NCBI GenBank assembly: GCA_026929865.2
Contig: CM049402.1
Span: 8,055,001 to 8,119,000, forward strand
Source: Hyperoplus lanceolatus
Lineage: Eukaryota; Chordata; Actinopteri; Uranoscopiformes; Ammodytidae
Reading direction: 5' to 3'
Length of the DNA: 64,000 bases
The notes beneath the pieces are model-generated. The model had not been told where the DNA came from, made no database searches, and was given only the letters and a program-made list of their open reading frames with translations. Below, piece by piece: positions 26,588 to 37,513 of the stretch. The position numbers and the translations under genes are program-made. The first letter of the stretch is position 1, and every line of letters starts with the position of its first letter.

Positions 26588-27099
26588 TATTAATGAATGT
26601 TCATCATCAATGTGTCTGTATGCCATCGAGCACTGTCCGTAGTTTCACATTATGAGGTGTATTTTCTTTGGGTGAAGGGCTTAGTTTTCATAGAATACTG
26701 TAGAATGCATTCTAGGATAAAGAGGTTTTCTCCCCACAAAGAAGATTTTCTCTTCTCGCTGCATTTCCATCCCAGCTTAGCCTTGCGGCCCCGTTTCAAG
26801 AGCCAAAGCCTTTAGCACTCAGCCACATTAAGGCTACCTCCTCCATGCCTCACCGTGTGCGTGGCAGCTGCCCTGTCAGCTGCCAGAGCCTGAAGAGACG
26901 TTGCAGCCCTCACCTTTTCCCCCCCTCAAGTTATCAGAAGAAGAGCTCTCACTCACTGACAGTCTGAATGAGTCAGCCGGTGAGCGATACATGCCGAACA
27001 CTGTGTTCAATGCTTTCATTTGTATGTGAATGTGAATCAGCCCTTTGAAAGCGTTATCGCTTCAGTTATGTTTTAGGAACACTTGGCCTTGGAGCTTTA

Positions 27100-27641
27100 T
27101 GCCTCGTTTCCACTGGGTAGCACAGTTCGGTTCGGTTCAACACGACACGGTTCTGCAGGGCACGGTAACCCTAGATATGGCTTGTGTTTCCACTGCCAAC
27201 AGCTCCTCTACTTGGTTGGCGGGGTTTATGCCGGATGGCGAAAGCCACGGTGAGAGTATATACAGTATATGGGTCAGAGCCGACGTACGGCACTGGCCGC
27301 GATAATGTGACATCGTAGCACAAATCACAGTGTAGCCCGCTGATTAATTCAATGAAGATGAAAAAATCCATACAGTAAACAGACCTTTTGCAGAGGTGAC
27401 CACACAGGGCTGTATATCTCTCACACAGAAATGATAATTCTGGTGACCAATCAACCAACTGCAGTGTGTTGCTCCATCCTTTTGGGACCCTTTGGCACTG
27501 CTTGGTACCCCAACTAAAGGGTGACAAAAATAGGCGTGGTTCTGCGTGCCTATTTTGTCCAACTTTTGACAGTGGAAATGCGAATGAACTGCGTGTCGAG
27601 CCACCCCGAACTGAACCGCACCGCTCAGTGGAAACGAGGCA
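27100..27641 (+). mobile_element. TGCCTCGTTTCCACTG MITE, copy 1
   Basis: The 16-bp terminal inverted repeat TGCCTCGTTTCCACTG is perfect at both ends. TTA flanks both sides (27097-27099 and 27642-27644), the duplication length and sequence typical of PIF/Harbinger. Two further copies in the opposite orientation lie at 31401-31674 and 50116-50685. They share an interior block with CTGCAGTGTGT, then CCATCCTTTTGGGACCCT, then GGTACCCC. Confidence 0.9.
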
Positions 27642-27644
27642 TTA

Positions 27645-28199
27645 GTGTGATCCGTGTCTGTGCTTCTGGTAATCACCTGCTCAGGTCCTCTTCTCCCAGC
27701 TGCTAGAGGATGATTTAGGCAAGGAGGTGGAGATTAAACAAGGCTCTGAAGTCTCATGCTTTTCAACAGCCTCTGCACTCTATATGCCAGCTGCCATATC
27801 CCCCACCCTGTCATCTCAGTGGTGCTCTGAAAGCCACGGCAAAAAACAAGGCAAAGAAGTCGGTTTATCTGCTCCAAAATGCTCTTTTTTCCCTCCGGAA
27901 TGACTTCAAACAGCCACTCTGGTGGGTGTAAAAATAGAAACTGCCATAAATGCATTAATCATATAACTCGGTGTGACTCCAATCAGTTGGGTCTCACTGT
28001 ACCGTTCGCTAAGTATTCCCGAGGTTCGAGCTGCGGAGGGGGAATAATCACAGAAGACAGCTTTGTTCTTCTCACAGCCATGTTCTGTGCTCTGATCGCG
28101 ATCTGAAGAGTAACATCTGTCTATCTGAAGCCAAGAGCTTTTGTCAAACCAGGGCTCCCGCATCCTTCTAAGAAAGCAATCCACTTAACACACGTGCAA

Positions 28200-28201
<2 letters not shown>
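27645..28201. other. No recognised gene
   Basis: Moderately GC-balanced sequence with no repeat signature. Several short frames overlap on both strands, but none has recognisable motifs. Confidence 0.45.

Positions 28202-28276
<75 letters not shown>
28202..28276. repeat. (CA)n microsatellite
   Basis: About 75 bp of pure CA. Confidence 0.97.
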
Positions 28277-28282
<6 letters not shown>

Positions 28283-29470
28283 AACTCCTCTGTGGTTCGT
28301 CAATCATCATGCACACTGTATAAGCATATAGTCACAAATGGCTAGCATATGCATCAGCACAAACACAAGGAATATGTCTCAGTTTCCCCCTAATGCTCTG
28401 ACAAAAAGACTATCAGTGGAGCTGCATTCAAAGTAATCATGCAGCCTTTTCAGGGAAGCTAAAAGCGTTCCCGCTTTTAGAATATGGGAGGAGCAGGGTG
28501 GTTATTAGGAATATATTGTGGTGTTGGTTGGCTGATTTCCTGTCTGTCCTGTCTGCCTACGAGACAAGCAGTTATTGGCCTTGGATAAACCAGCCAGGTG
28601 TCATGGAGATTACAGCCTCTAGCTGGGAGCAGCACCTTTGCCCAGAAAGATATTTGGCGAAAAAAGAGTGACCTGCCACTTGTCCTGTTAGGGCCAACTC
28701 TGCCAGAGCCATCTATGAAGTAACCAACTGCCATGAGAATCTTTCTGTAGAGAGAGAGAGGCATGTATGTGCTTCGGAATATTTTAATGTGAAGACATGG
28801 AGTGAATGATGCCATTTGGTAGATTGCATACATTACACTGCCAACACTGTGCAATTAACATGATATAGCCATTGCCACATTTTGCACTAGAAATGAATGT
28901 ATTATTCTTTCACGCTACATCATCAGCTTGTTTCAGAATGGAGACAAGTAATGTGTCTGTTTTGTATTCCAGCATTTTAAACAGCCATCACAACACCAGG
29001 TGGGCAATCAGAGACATTACCACAGCTATCACGCCAAGTGTTGAGAGAGAGAGTTTTTCTCTAAATTGGAAATCATCTTTCAAATTGGCAATCTCCCCCA
29101 AACAACATTGGCCAACCGGTGTATCATCTTCAACTTCAACTTTCACTTTATTGTCCCAAAATGGGGATATTTGCCATGCAGCCAAAACACGTAGACAGCA
29201 TGCCGTGCACTGAATTAAATATGATATTTAGGGGACAGTGGGGTGACTTGTGCCAGCCGGGAACTAGTGCCTACCCTTGTTTTTAGAAAAACAAAGAAGA
29301 ATTGGAAATGCGACTACATATTCCTACATCTTGTAAAGAGAGACACATGGAATAAGATGTAAACACATTTAACACAAGCTTATATAAAATATTGTACATT
29401 GGTTGAGATCACTGCTATTTTACTTCAAAATCGATGCGTTTGCGTTCTGGCCATAATTGACAGGAAGTCC
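28277..29470. other. No recognised gene
   Basis: Unique-looking sequence. At 29139-29175 the string TTTATTGTCCCAAAATGGGG resembles, in complement, the end of a teleost LINE or SINE tail (GGGACAATAAAG), but too little is present to classify it. Confidence 0.45.
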
Positions 29471-30143
29471 TTAAAGCAGCTACGAGTATCAAGTAAATAT
29501 ATTTTAAACAGCCTCATGTTTCCTCTGATAGTCATAAATTACCTTTAACAGCAAACGAGACCATCAGTGCAAAGAAAGACATTTTTATATAGTTTTTATT
29601 ACTGCGTTTGGTCTGGTCGCACATCCAGTCCAATTTTCTGTTCGCGCATGCAGGCTCTATGGTCACATATCGGTATTGGTCGCAGATTTCAGTGTAGCGC
29701 TGCAACGAAATTTGAGAAGCCTATCCCACCAGGTGAGGGAAGGGGAGCGGGAGCCTTGTTTGAGTTTTTTGTCGTCATAATGACTGGTAACGGGGCTGAA
29801 CCATCAAAGAAAAAAAGAAAATGCAATGAAGAAAAGCTAAAAGGGAGAGTGATTGACGGGCGGGAGGAGGAGACACTGCATCAACTCATTGCAATCAGGT
29901 GTGTGTGGCACTGACCGGCATTAGTTGATGCATAGTCACTAACCACTCTCACGGAGCCGAAAAGAGTCCGTGCCCTCATGGCTTTCAACACACGGACATG
30001 CACTATATTGCATCCTAATCAATTGAGACTGGCACGACCGGCACGCGCTAGAAAACAGCTTTACGACAGCTGGCGTCGTAAAAATACTACCGCTTTTGTC
30101 CAAAGGGGCCGCCAACGGACAAAGTTACTCGTAGTGGCTTTAA
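29471..30143 (-). mobile_element. TTAAAG-type TIR element, family A, copy 2 (inverted)
   Basis: Its complement begins TTAAAGCCACTACGAGTAA, identical to the left end of the copy at 2725-3652. The other end is TTAAAGCAGCTACGAGTA. Shared interior blocks in complementary order include CTAGAAAACAGCTT, AGCTGGCGTCGT, GAGACCATCAGTGCAAAG and TTTAAACAGCCTCATGTTTC. It is about 255 bp shorter than copy 1. TTAA borders both ends. Confidence 0.88.
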
Positions 30144-30898
30144 AGTGATCAGCAAGAAAAAAATTAACTTTAGACAATATTACAGCTACAGTATGACAAA
30201 CTTCATCTGCTGATCAAGATCATATGATAGGATCTAAAGCTCCAGACCTTAACAGTCTAAATGGACGTTTTTGAACACAAAGGTCCTGTATTCAATTTAG
30301 TTTACAGTAAGTTAACAATATAGTTTTGGAGTTAATTAAGTAAATATTGTTGCAGATTTTCTGTGGCCTAAATATCACATCAGGATGACCATTAGATTAG
30401 AAAATTCTATGTTTTCAGATTTGTAAGGCAAGGCTTGCAAACAGTGACAAGCTGGGGGGAAGGATAACATATTCTGTTTTCAAGGCCACAGGCGGAGGTT
30501 ATCAACATACTGAAGCTACAGTATATGATCAGATGTCGACTGAACCACAAACTGTGACAAAGATGACAAAGATAAGCTGACACAACACCTTATATGTCAG
30601 AAAGCATTCCTATATTTATCACACTGCAGTGCAGCATGTTCAATATGGAGGAGCTTACAGCTACACATACCGTATAGGCCAAAGACATGTTTCACCTTCA
30701 GATGCATGTTAGCCTGGATGGAGGGCTTATTCGTGGATACATTCCATTTGTAATCCTTTGAAAAAAAATATCCATATAGAAAGTCATGAATCTTTTTTTT
30801 TTTTTTTTTGGAAAAAAAGACAAAAACCTGCAGATCAGCTGCTGTGATTGTACACGACGGCTTCGTGAAATTAACTTAACCAAAATGATATGGAGCGT
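30144..30898. other. No recognised feature
   Basis: AT-rich sequence with a poly(T) run at 30792-30810. Confidence 0.5.
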
Positions 30899-30915
30899 GC
30901 GTGCGTGTGTGTGTG

Positions 30916-30946
<31 letters not shown>

Positions 30947-30963
30947 CTGTGTCTCTGTGTGTG
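30899..30963. repeat. (GT)n microsatellite, imperfect
   Basis: GT array with GC, TT and CT interruptions. Confidence 0.95.
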
Positions 30964-31094
30964 GATTGCTGCAGCAAATTCTGAAAGCTGATTACAGTTT
31001 ACTCAATCAAATCAAAGCCTGATGTGCACATCCAATTCCCTACAGGCTTTCTTTCATGAATAATGTCTTATTTTGACTATTCCTCCCCCCATTA

Positions 31095-31149
31095 GAACAA
31101 ATATAGACTGTGAATAAGGCAAGACCTTATTCACGGTCTATATTTGTTC
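31095..31149. repeat. 25-bp inverted repeat, 5-nt loop, one mismatch
   Basis: The arms 31095-31119 (GAACAAATATAGACTGTGAA then TAAGG) and 31125-31149 are reverse complements except for one T/C position, which would be a G-U pair in RNA. The loop is CAAGA. It is not inside a recognised transposon. The loop is too small and the stem too perfect for a typical pre-miRNA. Confidence 0.93.
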
Positions 31150-31400
31150 CGATGTGTTCTGTCAGCATATTTGTCAGGAAGATGTTCACTCTGCAATGTA
31201 ATTTACAGAGTCAGTGTTTGCTCTGTTCCCAAAAGGAATGACACGCCTTTAGCTATGGATTTGTCTGAATCCAGACTTTTCACCTCGGAGACAGTCACTG
31301 AATGGAAATATGCTCGGCAAGGTGCAATTTATCACTGTTGCTCTTCTCTTACTAATATACTTCATCAACAGTGAGTTAAGCAAACATGTCTTTTACAGTA

Positions 31401-31674
31401 TAGCCTTGTTTCCAGTAAGCGGTGCGCTTTCGATACGGTGTGTCCAGGCTCTCATTTATTTGCGTTTCCACTGTCGAGACAAGTTGAGAACGGTGCCAAA
31501 ATAAGCGAACCAAGCTGCACCTATTTTTTGTCACCCTTTTCAATGGGGTACCATTCCGTCCCATAGGGTCCCAACAGGATGGAGTTACACACTGCAGGCC
31601 ATTGATTGGGTTACCTTGCCCTGGCAAACCATGCTGTACCAAACCAAACTGTGCTGCTCAGTGGAAACAAGGCA
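31401..31674 (-). mobile_element. TGCCTCGTTTCCACTG MITE, copy 2 (short)
   Basis: The right end CAGTGGAAACAAGGCA and left end (T)AGCCTTGTTTCCAGT match the family termini. In complement the interior carries CTGCAGTGTGTAACTCCATC then GGGACCCTATGGGACGGAAT then GGTACCCCATT, aligning with the copy at 27100-27641. It has lost about half the length by internal deletion. Exact edges are uncertain by a few bases. Confidence 0.8.
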
Positions 31675-32235
31675 TTTGTCCTATTTCTTTTTTCTTCCTG
31701 ATAGAACACTGACTGAATACAGATGCAGACCGGTGTGTTTACAGCAGCGAGGCAGTTCAGTCACACATCTGCTCTCTTTCAATCAGAGAAACTCTTGTCT
31801 CCTGGCACAAGGTCTAAGTGCCCTACATTACAGGCCCATCCACCTCCAGAGAATCTACTCCACTGCTGCTGCAGACCGGGGTCGCCCACATTACCTGAAG
31901 ACCATTAATTAACCAGACAATAGCTTCATCTTAACAGTGGCCCTCAGCTGGGCCAAACAGCTATCAGTTAACGGCCGTAAAACATTCTGGACTAGATTAA
32001 TGGCGATTCTGTTTTTATACATCAACTTAAAAGACATCCAGCCAGGCGGTAACCACGGGCTAATGTCAGGAGGGAGAAGACATCAGAAGTGGATGACCCT
32101 TCATTTTCCTGCAAGACTCCCTCTGTGTCTCAGTGTGTGTGTTGGAGGTCATATTACTGAACAGATTGGAGAGGATTTAAATTATTTAACCATAGCTGAA
32201 AGATGAGGAAAAACTACTAATTGGGAATAGTTTTG
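31675..32235. other. No recognised feature
   Basis: No repeat or exon signature found by eye. Confidence 0.45.
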
Positions 32236-32420
32236 TTGAACGGCAGTAGCTCAGTCTGTCTGGGACATAGTGTGTGGTGTGGACCATTCTTGGGATAATT
32301 CTAAGGGTGTGGACTGGTAGCTGGAGAGGTGCCAGTTCACTACCTGGACAGGGCCAGCGTGACCCTTGAGCAAGGCACCAAACCACTAACTGCTCAAACC
32401 ACTGTCACTATGAGACAGGG
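32236..32420 (+). mobile_element. tRNA-derived SINE (degenerate)
   Basis: TAGCTCAGTCTGTCTGGGA at 32247-32265 is a Pol III A-box region, and GGTGCCAGTTCACTACC about 70 bp downstream is a weakened B box. CCCTTGAGCAAGGCACC at 32363-32379 matches the body of a widespread teleost SINE type (pattern: TGCCCTTGAGCAAGGCAC.AACCCC.AACTGCTC). The decay of the B box argues against activity. It is not a tRNA gene: no acceptor stem or anticodon arm can be built. Confidence 0.78.
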
Positions 32421-33606
32421 TGCCCGCTTTGACATCTCTGCATTAAATGTCAACTATGCAATTTAACAAAGCAATGTACATTATATATTGCATAATGGGA
32501 GAATACCGTGCATCATGTCAATTATTTAAGTCAGGTACTGATTTAAAAGTATTCAACCACTAGGAGCGCCATGGAGAAATACACAAAAGAAAAGGCCGGC
32601 AAAAAGAGCTGGTAAGGGATGTAAACATGGATTTACAGGATACGGTCACCATTTTTGATGTCTTATAACAACAGTCAGGTGCCGGTTAGTTGTCTGTGCA
32701 TGCAGTTATCCTTGCCCCTGTTCATACCATTTAGAAATCACTTTCTAATGAAATTCTAATGATTGAGGACAAAGTCGTTGTAGAAAATCTTTGTAACAAC
32801 AATGTGCTAACGATATACGTCAGAAAAGAAGGGCTTTTCAGCTACAACACACAATGTGTTATGTCTAGAAATGCTTAATGTAAATGTATTTACTTGTATT
32901 GTGTGAGAGAAACCTCAACAGGATATACTTAAATTTTTTGGAAACTGTATTTAGGCTATCCCATTTTTTTCAAAAACCCTTTTTATGATCTTAAAGTTCC
33001 ATTGATGAATTGATATAAGACGTCAAGCTGACGAAAACATTTGATTTCTATAGTTAATAGATATTGTTTCCACATGCGCAGTAAATCCTTGTGCCTCTTG
33101 ACAGTAAACATCCCCATATTAATCGTATCTGTGTCCGTCCAAATTGAATTGCACACATAAATGTGTTTGTTTATAATTGAATAATTCCTACATTCAAATA
33201 AATAAGTAAGTAGAACTTAATTTTTGTATAGAAATCTATCAAATATTTGTTTTGTACCTAAATGAATGGCACACGATCAGTGACGTATCCCATTACACGT
33301 ACAGTACTGTGCCAGGTTTGAAATATTGCAAACTAAATACGAGAGCTATTTACGTGAGGACGCGTTCTGCATAATACAGCATTTGGCGTGTCTAATTACA
33401 TTAGATGTTGGTATTGGACTGCATCCTTCCCTCAGGAAAATGGAAATGTAGAGGTGGAAGGGGTAGAGGGTTTTAATCATTCAGCAAATCCACTTCTCTA
33501 TTTTCCTCAAAAGTCTGAATCCATTAAAAATTCAAATTAGGTTTGAAAGTCTCCACACACAATCAGGGTGTCTGTGCTGCAGCTTTGAGTGGATGTCTGT
33601 GTCAGT

Positions 33607-33607
<1 letters not shown>
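32421..33607. other. No recognised gene
   Basis: AT-rich sequence with no TE ends or exon signals noticed. Confidence 0.5.

Positions 33608-33642
<35 letters not shown>
33608..33642. repeat. (GT)n microsatellite
   Basis: Followed by a degenerate GTACGTGTA/GTATGTG-type purine-pyrimidine stretch to about 33690 and a G-rich block (33693-33718). Confidence 0.93.
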
Positions 33643-33645
<3 letters not shown>

Positions 33646-33814
33646 TGTATATGTACGTGTACGTGTTTGTGCGCATGTATGTGAACATGTATGAGGGGGG
33701 GTGGTGAGGGGTGGGGGGTTAAGAATCAGGCTTACATTATTAACTGCTAGTGGGCTGCTCTAGCTGTGCGTACGGGTGCATGAGTGAGCACACCCTCTCT
33801 CTCTCTCTCTTTTT

Positions 33815-33934
<120 letters not shown>

Positions 33935-34281
33935 TAGCATGCAATGTGCAGACCTGTGGGTTGAAAGCCATACAACCACAGAAACAGTCTGTGGGTGACT
34001 GTTAACCCGATCTCTGTAGTTTTCAAAACACAAGCAATTGGTGATTCATCCGGCACAGTAGCATCAGCTGCTATTCTGAGCACTTCGTCTTAGTTGTGTG
34101 TGTATACTGTATGGATATGTGTTGTGTTTATTGCAGGATATATCAGGGCATTATGCAACAAAGTTTCATCATATGCAGTGAAATTACACTCTTTTGAGTA
34201 ATTGGCAGAGCAGACCACGTTTTTCATCTGCTATGCACTTTAATCTACTGTGAATAATGTACATGAATGTACATGAACGCG

Positions 34282-34880
34282 TAGCCTTCCGCTCAAATTT
34301 CATTTTCCCTTCAGTAGTCAGTCTGGCGGTGCGGTGAATTTCTCAGTTTTCTCAGGAAAATCTACAGACGTCCAATCAGCGAACAGAGCGAGTGGCTGAG
34401 AATGATGACGTCGAAGTCGCACTCCAGTTTCAGTTGAATGCTGCATTCCTTTATACTCGGAACTCGAAGATTTCCGATTTGGTAGTTCCGAGTCCCGGCC
34501 TGTCTGTGTTCCAATGCATCTGCTCGCAAAAGTATGGACGCCGACAACCTTTCTCGTCCAAATAACTAAACGTTAGGCTCTCGCAAGTTACTGTTGCCAG
34601 GTACCGGTAGATCCATAGACCACAATATGTAGTGAAGTCGGAAATTTCCGAGCTCCCTGTACAACTGGAACGCACCGTCAGAAGCTGACTCATGACACAC
34701 GTGACGACCAAACGTTATGCGACGATTGGTTGGCTAATCCAGAGTGGCACTGGGCAGATCCAATAGTTTTAAACTTCAACAGACACCCGCCTCTGAGTGA
34801 GTTAACGTTTGCCAATTACAGCACTTCCAGACCTTATGTACAAATGAAATGAAGTACGATGGTCTGGTTGGACCAGGCTA
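34282..34880. mobile_element. TAGCC MITE with 9-bp duplication, copy 1
   Basis: The termini are TAGCC...CCAGGCTA. ATGAACGCG flanks both sides exactly (34273-34281 and 34881-34889). A near-identical copy lies at 57739-58328, also with a 9-bp duplication. Nine-base duplications are typical of MuDR-like elements; the inverted repeats here are short. The interior has the imperfect GGAACTCG/CCGAGTT-type motifs and no transposase frame. The 599-bp length agrees with the 590 bp of copy 2. Confidence 0.93.
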
Positions 34881-34889
34881 ATGAACGCG

Positions 34890-36143
34890 AGCTTCACAGT
34901 TACAATAAAATGTGCAATTATGCAAATCAGATAAACCCCCTTCAAATTGTTATCAAAGATCCACATTCCCATAAAAACAATCCAAAATGGACAAGTTAAG
35001 ATGCTTTCATTTAATATCATATAATGGAGCGAAGCCTGCAAGCTAGTTCAGGCACGCAAGTCGAGTCATGATGCTACATATACACCCGACATGCCATACC
35101 CCTCTATACAGCCAAATGAACACATTCTCATTATTTGTCAGTCTGTTTAATCTGCATGATTTTCCATCTCTCCATCTGCCTTGCCATTGCTGCAGCCCTA
35201 CATGGCTTCATGGGGGTGCCATAATAGCTGTAAAACCAAGACCAGTCTGGAGTACTTACAACACTGTCATGGAATTAAGTGTCATTGTGGTCAGATCATA
35301 TTTGGAAGCTAACAACATTTAGTTATTTTTTGACATTTGCATTGATTGATTGATTTCAATTTTTATTTTGAATATGTAAAAGAAAAACAGAAATTGTTAT
35401 ATAGAAAATACTGACGCTACACAAAACACAATGCATACTTAGATACATAAAAATGAACTAATCCTGAAGGCTATGAAATAACTCTACTGGCAGAATATTG
35501 TGTGTATTGTGATTAACCTGTGATCCCATATATACACAACAACAGCATTGAGGGTTTGGCTTTGTCTCCAGCTCTACTGTTTAACAACAGTAACACGTAG
35601 TTGTACATGTCTGTGAAACATGATGGTTATTCATGCAACATCTCATGCAGATACATCTGCTTCTCCTCTCATAAATATATGATTATGTCTCCTTGGTTGT
35701 TCCTAATTACACTCAATTAGGCCTACAAGTATGAACGTACATGCCTCTTTGCATAAACATGTGTGTCTGTGTGTGTGTCTGTACATTTACATAACTGAAC
35801 AATAATGCACACATGGGCCGTATATGTTTGGAGGGATACTTTTATTATATTGCACTATTTAAATTTTTTAATTATTTATATCATCTTAGGCAGTTATAAG
35901 ATCATCTGTACATCGTGTGCATTTTTTACTCTTACATGTCGATTCCATTGTGGTGCTATACTAGTTTTGCAACCAGACATTTGACTGTTTAAATCAATTT
36001 AAAACTTTTATAAAAATCGCCAATGCAACAAGCTATAGACCTGACCCGAATCTGTGAATTTTTTTAAGGAACATTTTTATAAGAAGGATTAAATAGTTCA
36101 AGAAAGTAAGTAATTATTTTGGACAACAAGTTTTTAAGCAAAC
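34890..36143. other. No recognised gene
   Basis: AT-rich sequence. At 35341-35360 a short (GATT)n next to an AATTTTTATTTTGAATATG stretch could be a LINE tail in complement, but nothing else supports it. Confidence 0.45.
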
Positions 36144-36146
36144 GCA

Positions 36147-36189
<43 letters not shown>

Positions 36190-36240
36190 ACACACACACC
36201 CACACACACACGCAACCCACCAACCCACACACACACACAC

Positions 36241-36281
<41 letters not shown>
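36144..36281. repeat. (CA)n microsatellite, compound
   Basis: About 138 bp of CA with CCCA, CGCAACCCACCAACC and AACA interruptions. Confidence 0.96.
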
Positions 36282-36283
<2 letters not shown>

Positions 36284-36810
36284 CTAAATATGTCTAAGTA
36301 TTTCACTCATTTTACACCTTTGAAGTGGAGCTCTAGATTATGAGGGAGATTGTATCTTTGGTTGGCACTAGTGCTTCGGGGAGGGTGCACAATACATCAA
36401 AGTACATCAGATCTCTCTCAAATCTCCACAGAAATACAAAAAGCGTGAGATTGAGATGCATTCTCAGCCTTCTAACTTCTATCTTTCCTCAAATGGTCAT
36501 TGGCTGCTTGCTTTTAAAACAATTTCCCATCAGAAAAGAAGTAGACAGTATCTAAAGAGGTGCTCCGTTTACCGTGATCATTGTTTGATTTTACATTTTG
36601 TTTGTTCTACTTTACTTACTTTCGACTTTTTTAGTTAGTAATGCATTAGTAAATGCTCATAGCACACAATTAAATGATACTAGCTTGTCATGTTTATGTG
36701 GCAATTTTAAATGTGAACATACAGTATTTTGAATATACTGTAGGTTTCAGCTAAAAGGTTGAGCGAAGACAGTGAGTCAGGTGTTAAAATGAATCCAATT
36801 TGGGTGATTA

Positions 36811-37196
36811 GGTAAGACTTTATATTCAGGGTACATGGATCATCATGAATTCATGCCTGACTTAATGCGTGCAAATGCATGAATTAATTCATGTAACTGA
36901 ACACTCAGTAAATCACAAGGAAAATGGTACTCATGCATGATTTAACACAGGAACAATACATTAATTAATGCACCACCCTCCAAGATATTTCAATCATCAT
37001 GATCGTTGAGTTATAACTGATGATCATTTCTTCTTCATGTGAGGTTTGCAGTTAAAGTGACAGGCCAAAAGACTGACCCGTCACACCAATACACATTAGT
37101 ATTTGTTGAATACAGAAGATGTTAAAATGATGACTAACAATCATATATTTTTCATGCCTTCCTTATGTTTGTTGCTCTTCAAATAAAGTGGTGACC
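36811..37196. mobile_element. Possible MITE, GGTAACACTTTAT-type ends
   Basis: The left end GGTAAGACTTTATATT and the complement of the right end GGTCACCACTTTATTT resemble each other and a common teleost repeat terminus (GGTAACACTTTATTT). The interior has repeated CATGAATTCATG-like motifs. No duplication could be identified, so boundaries and class are tentative. Confidence 0.5.
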
Positions 37197-37446
37197 TGTT
37201 CCATCTTATTCCAACCATTTATGATTTACGATAATGAATTCATAATATTTACAACTTTTGATAATTCGAAGCCAACCAGGTCAAATTAGGGCCACATACA
37301 TGATGAATACATGAATGGTTTCATGCATTTTTTTACGGATGAAAAGGGACATATTTCAGCGTGTAATCACTTTCGCCATAGCCAACACAGATGAAAATGT
37401 TGTTGTTTTTCTCCTCACCTGATGTTAAATCCAGGCTTACTGTACG

Positions 37447-37501
<55 letters not shown>
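37447..37501. repeat. (TA)n microsatellite
   Basis: Pure TA followed by a T run (37502-37513). Confidence 0.96.
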
Positions 37502-37510
<9 letters not shown>

Positions 37511-37513
37511 TTT

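Noticed and set aside
31095-31149. microRNA precursor
   Set aside because: The loop is only 5 nt and the stem nearly perfect over 25 bp, unlike a typical pre-miRNA. Kept as an inverted repeat.
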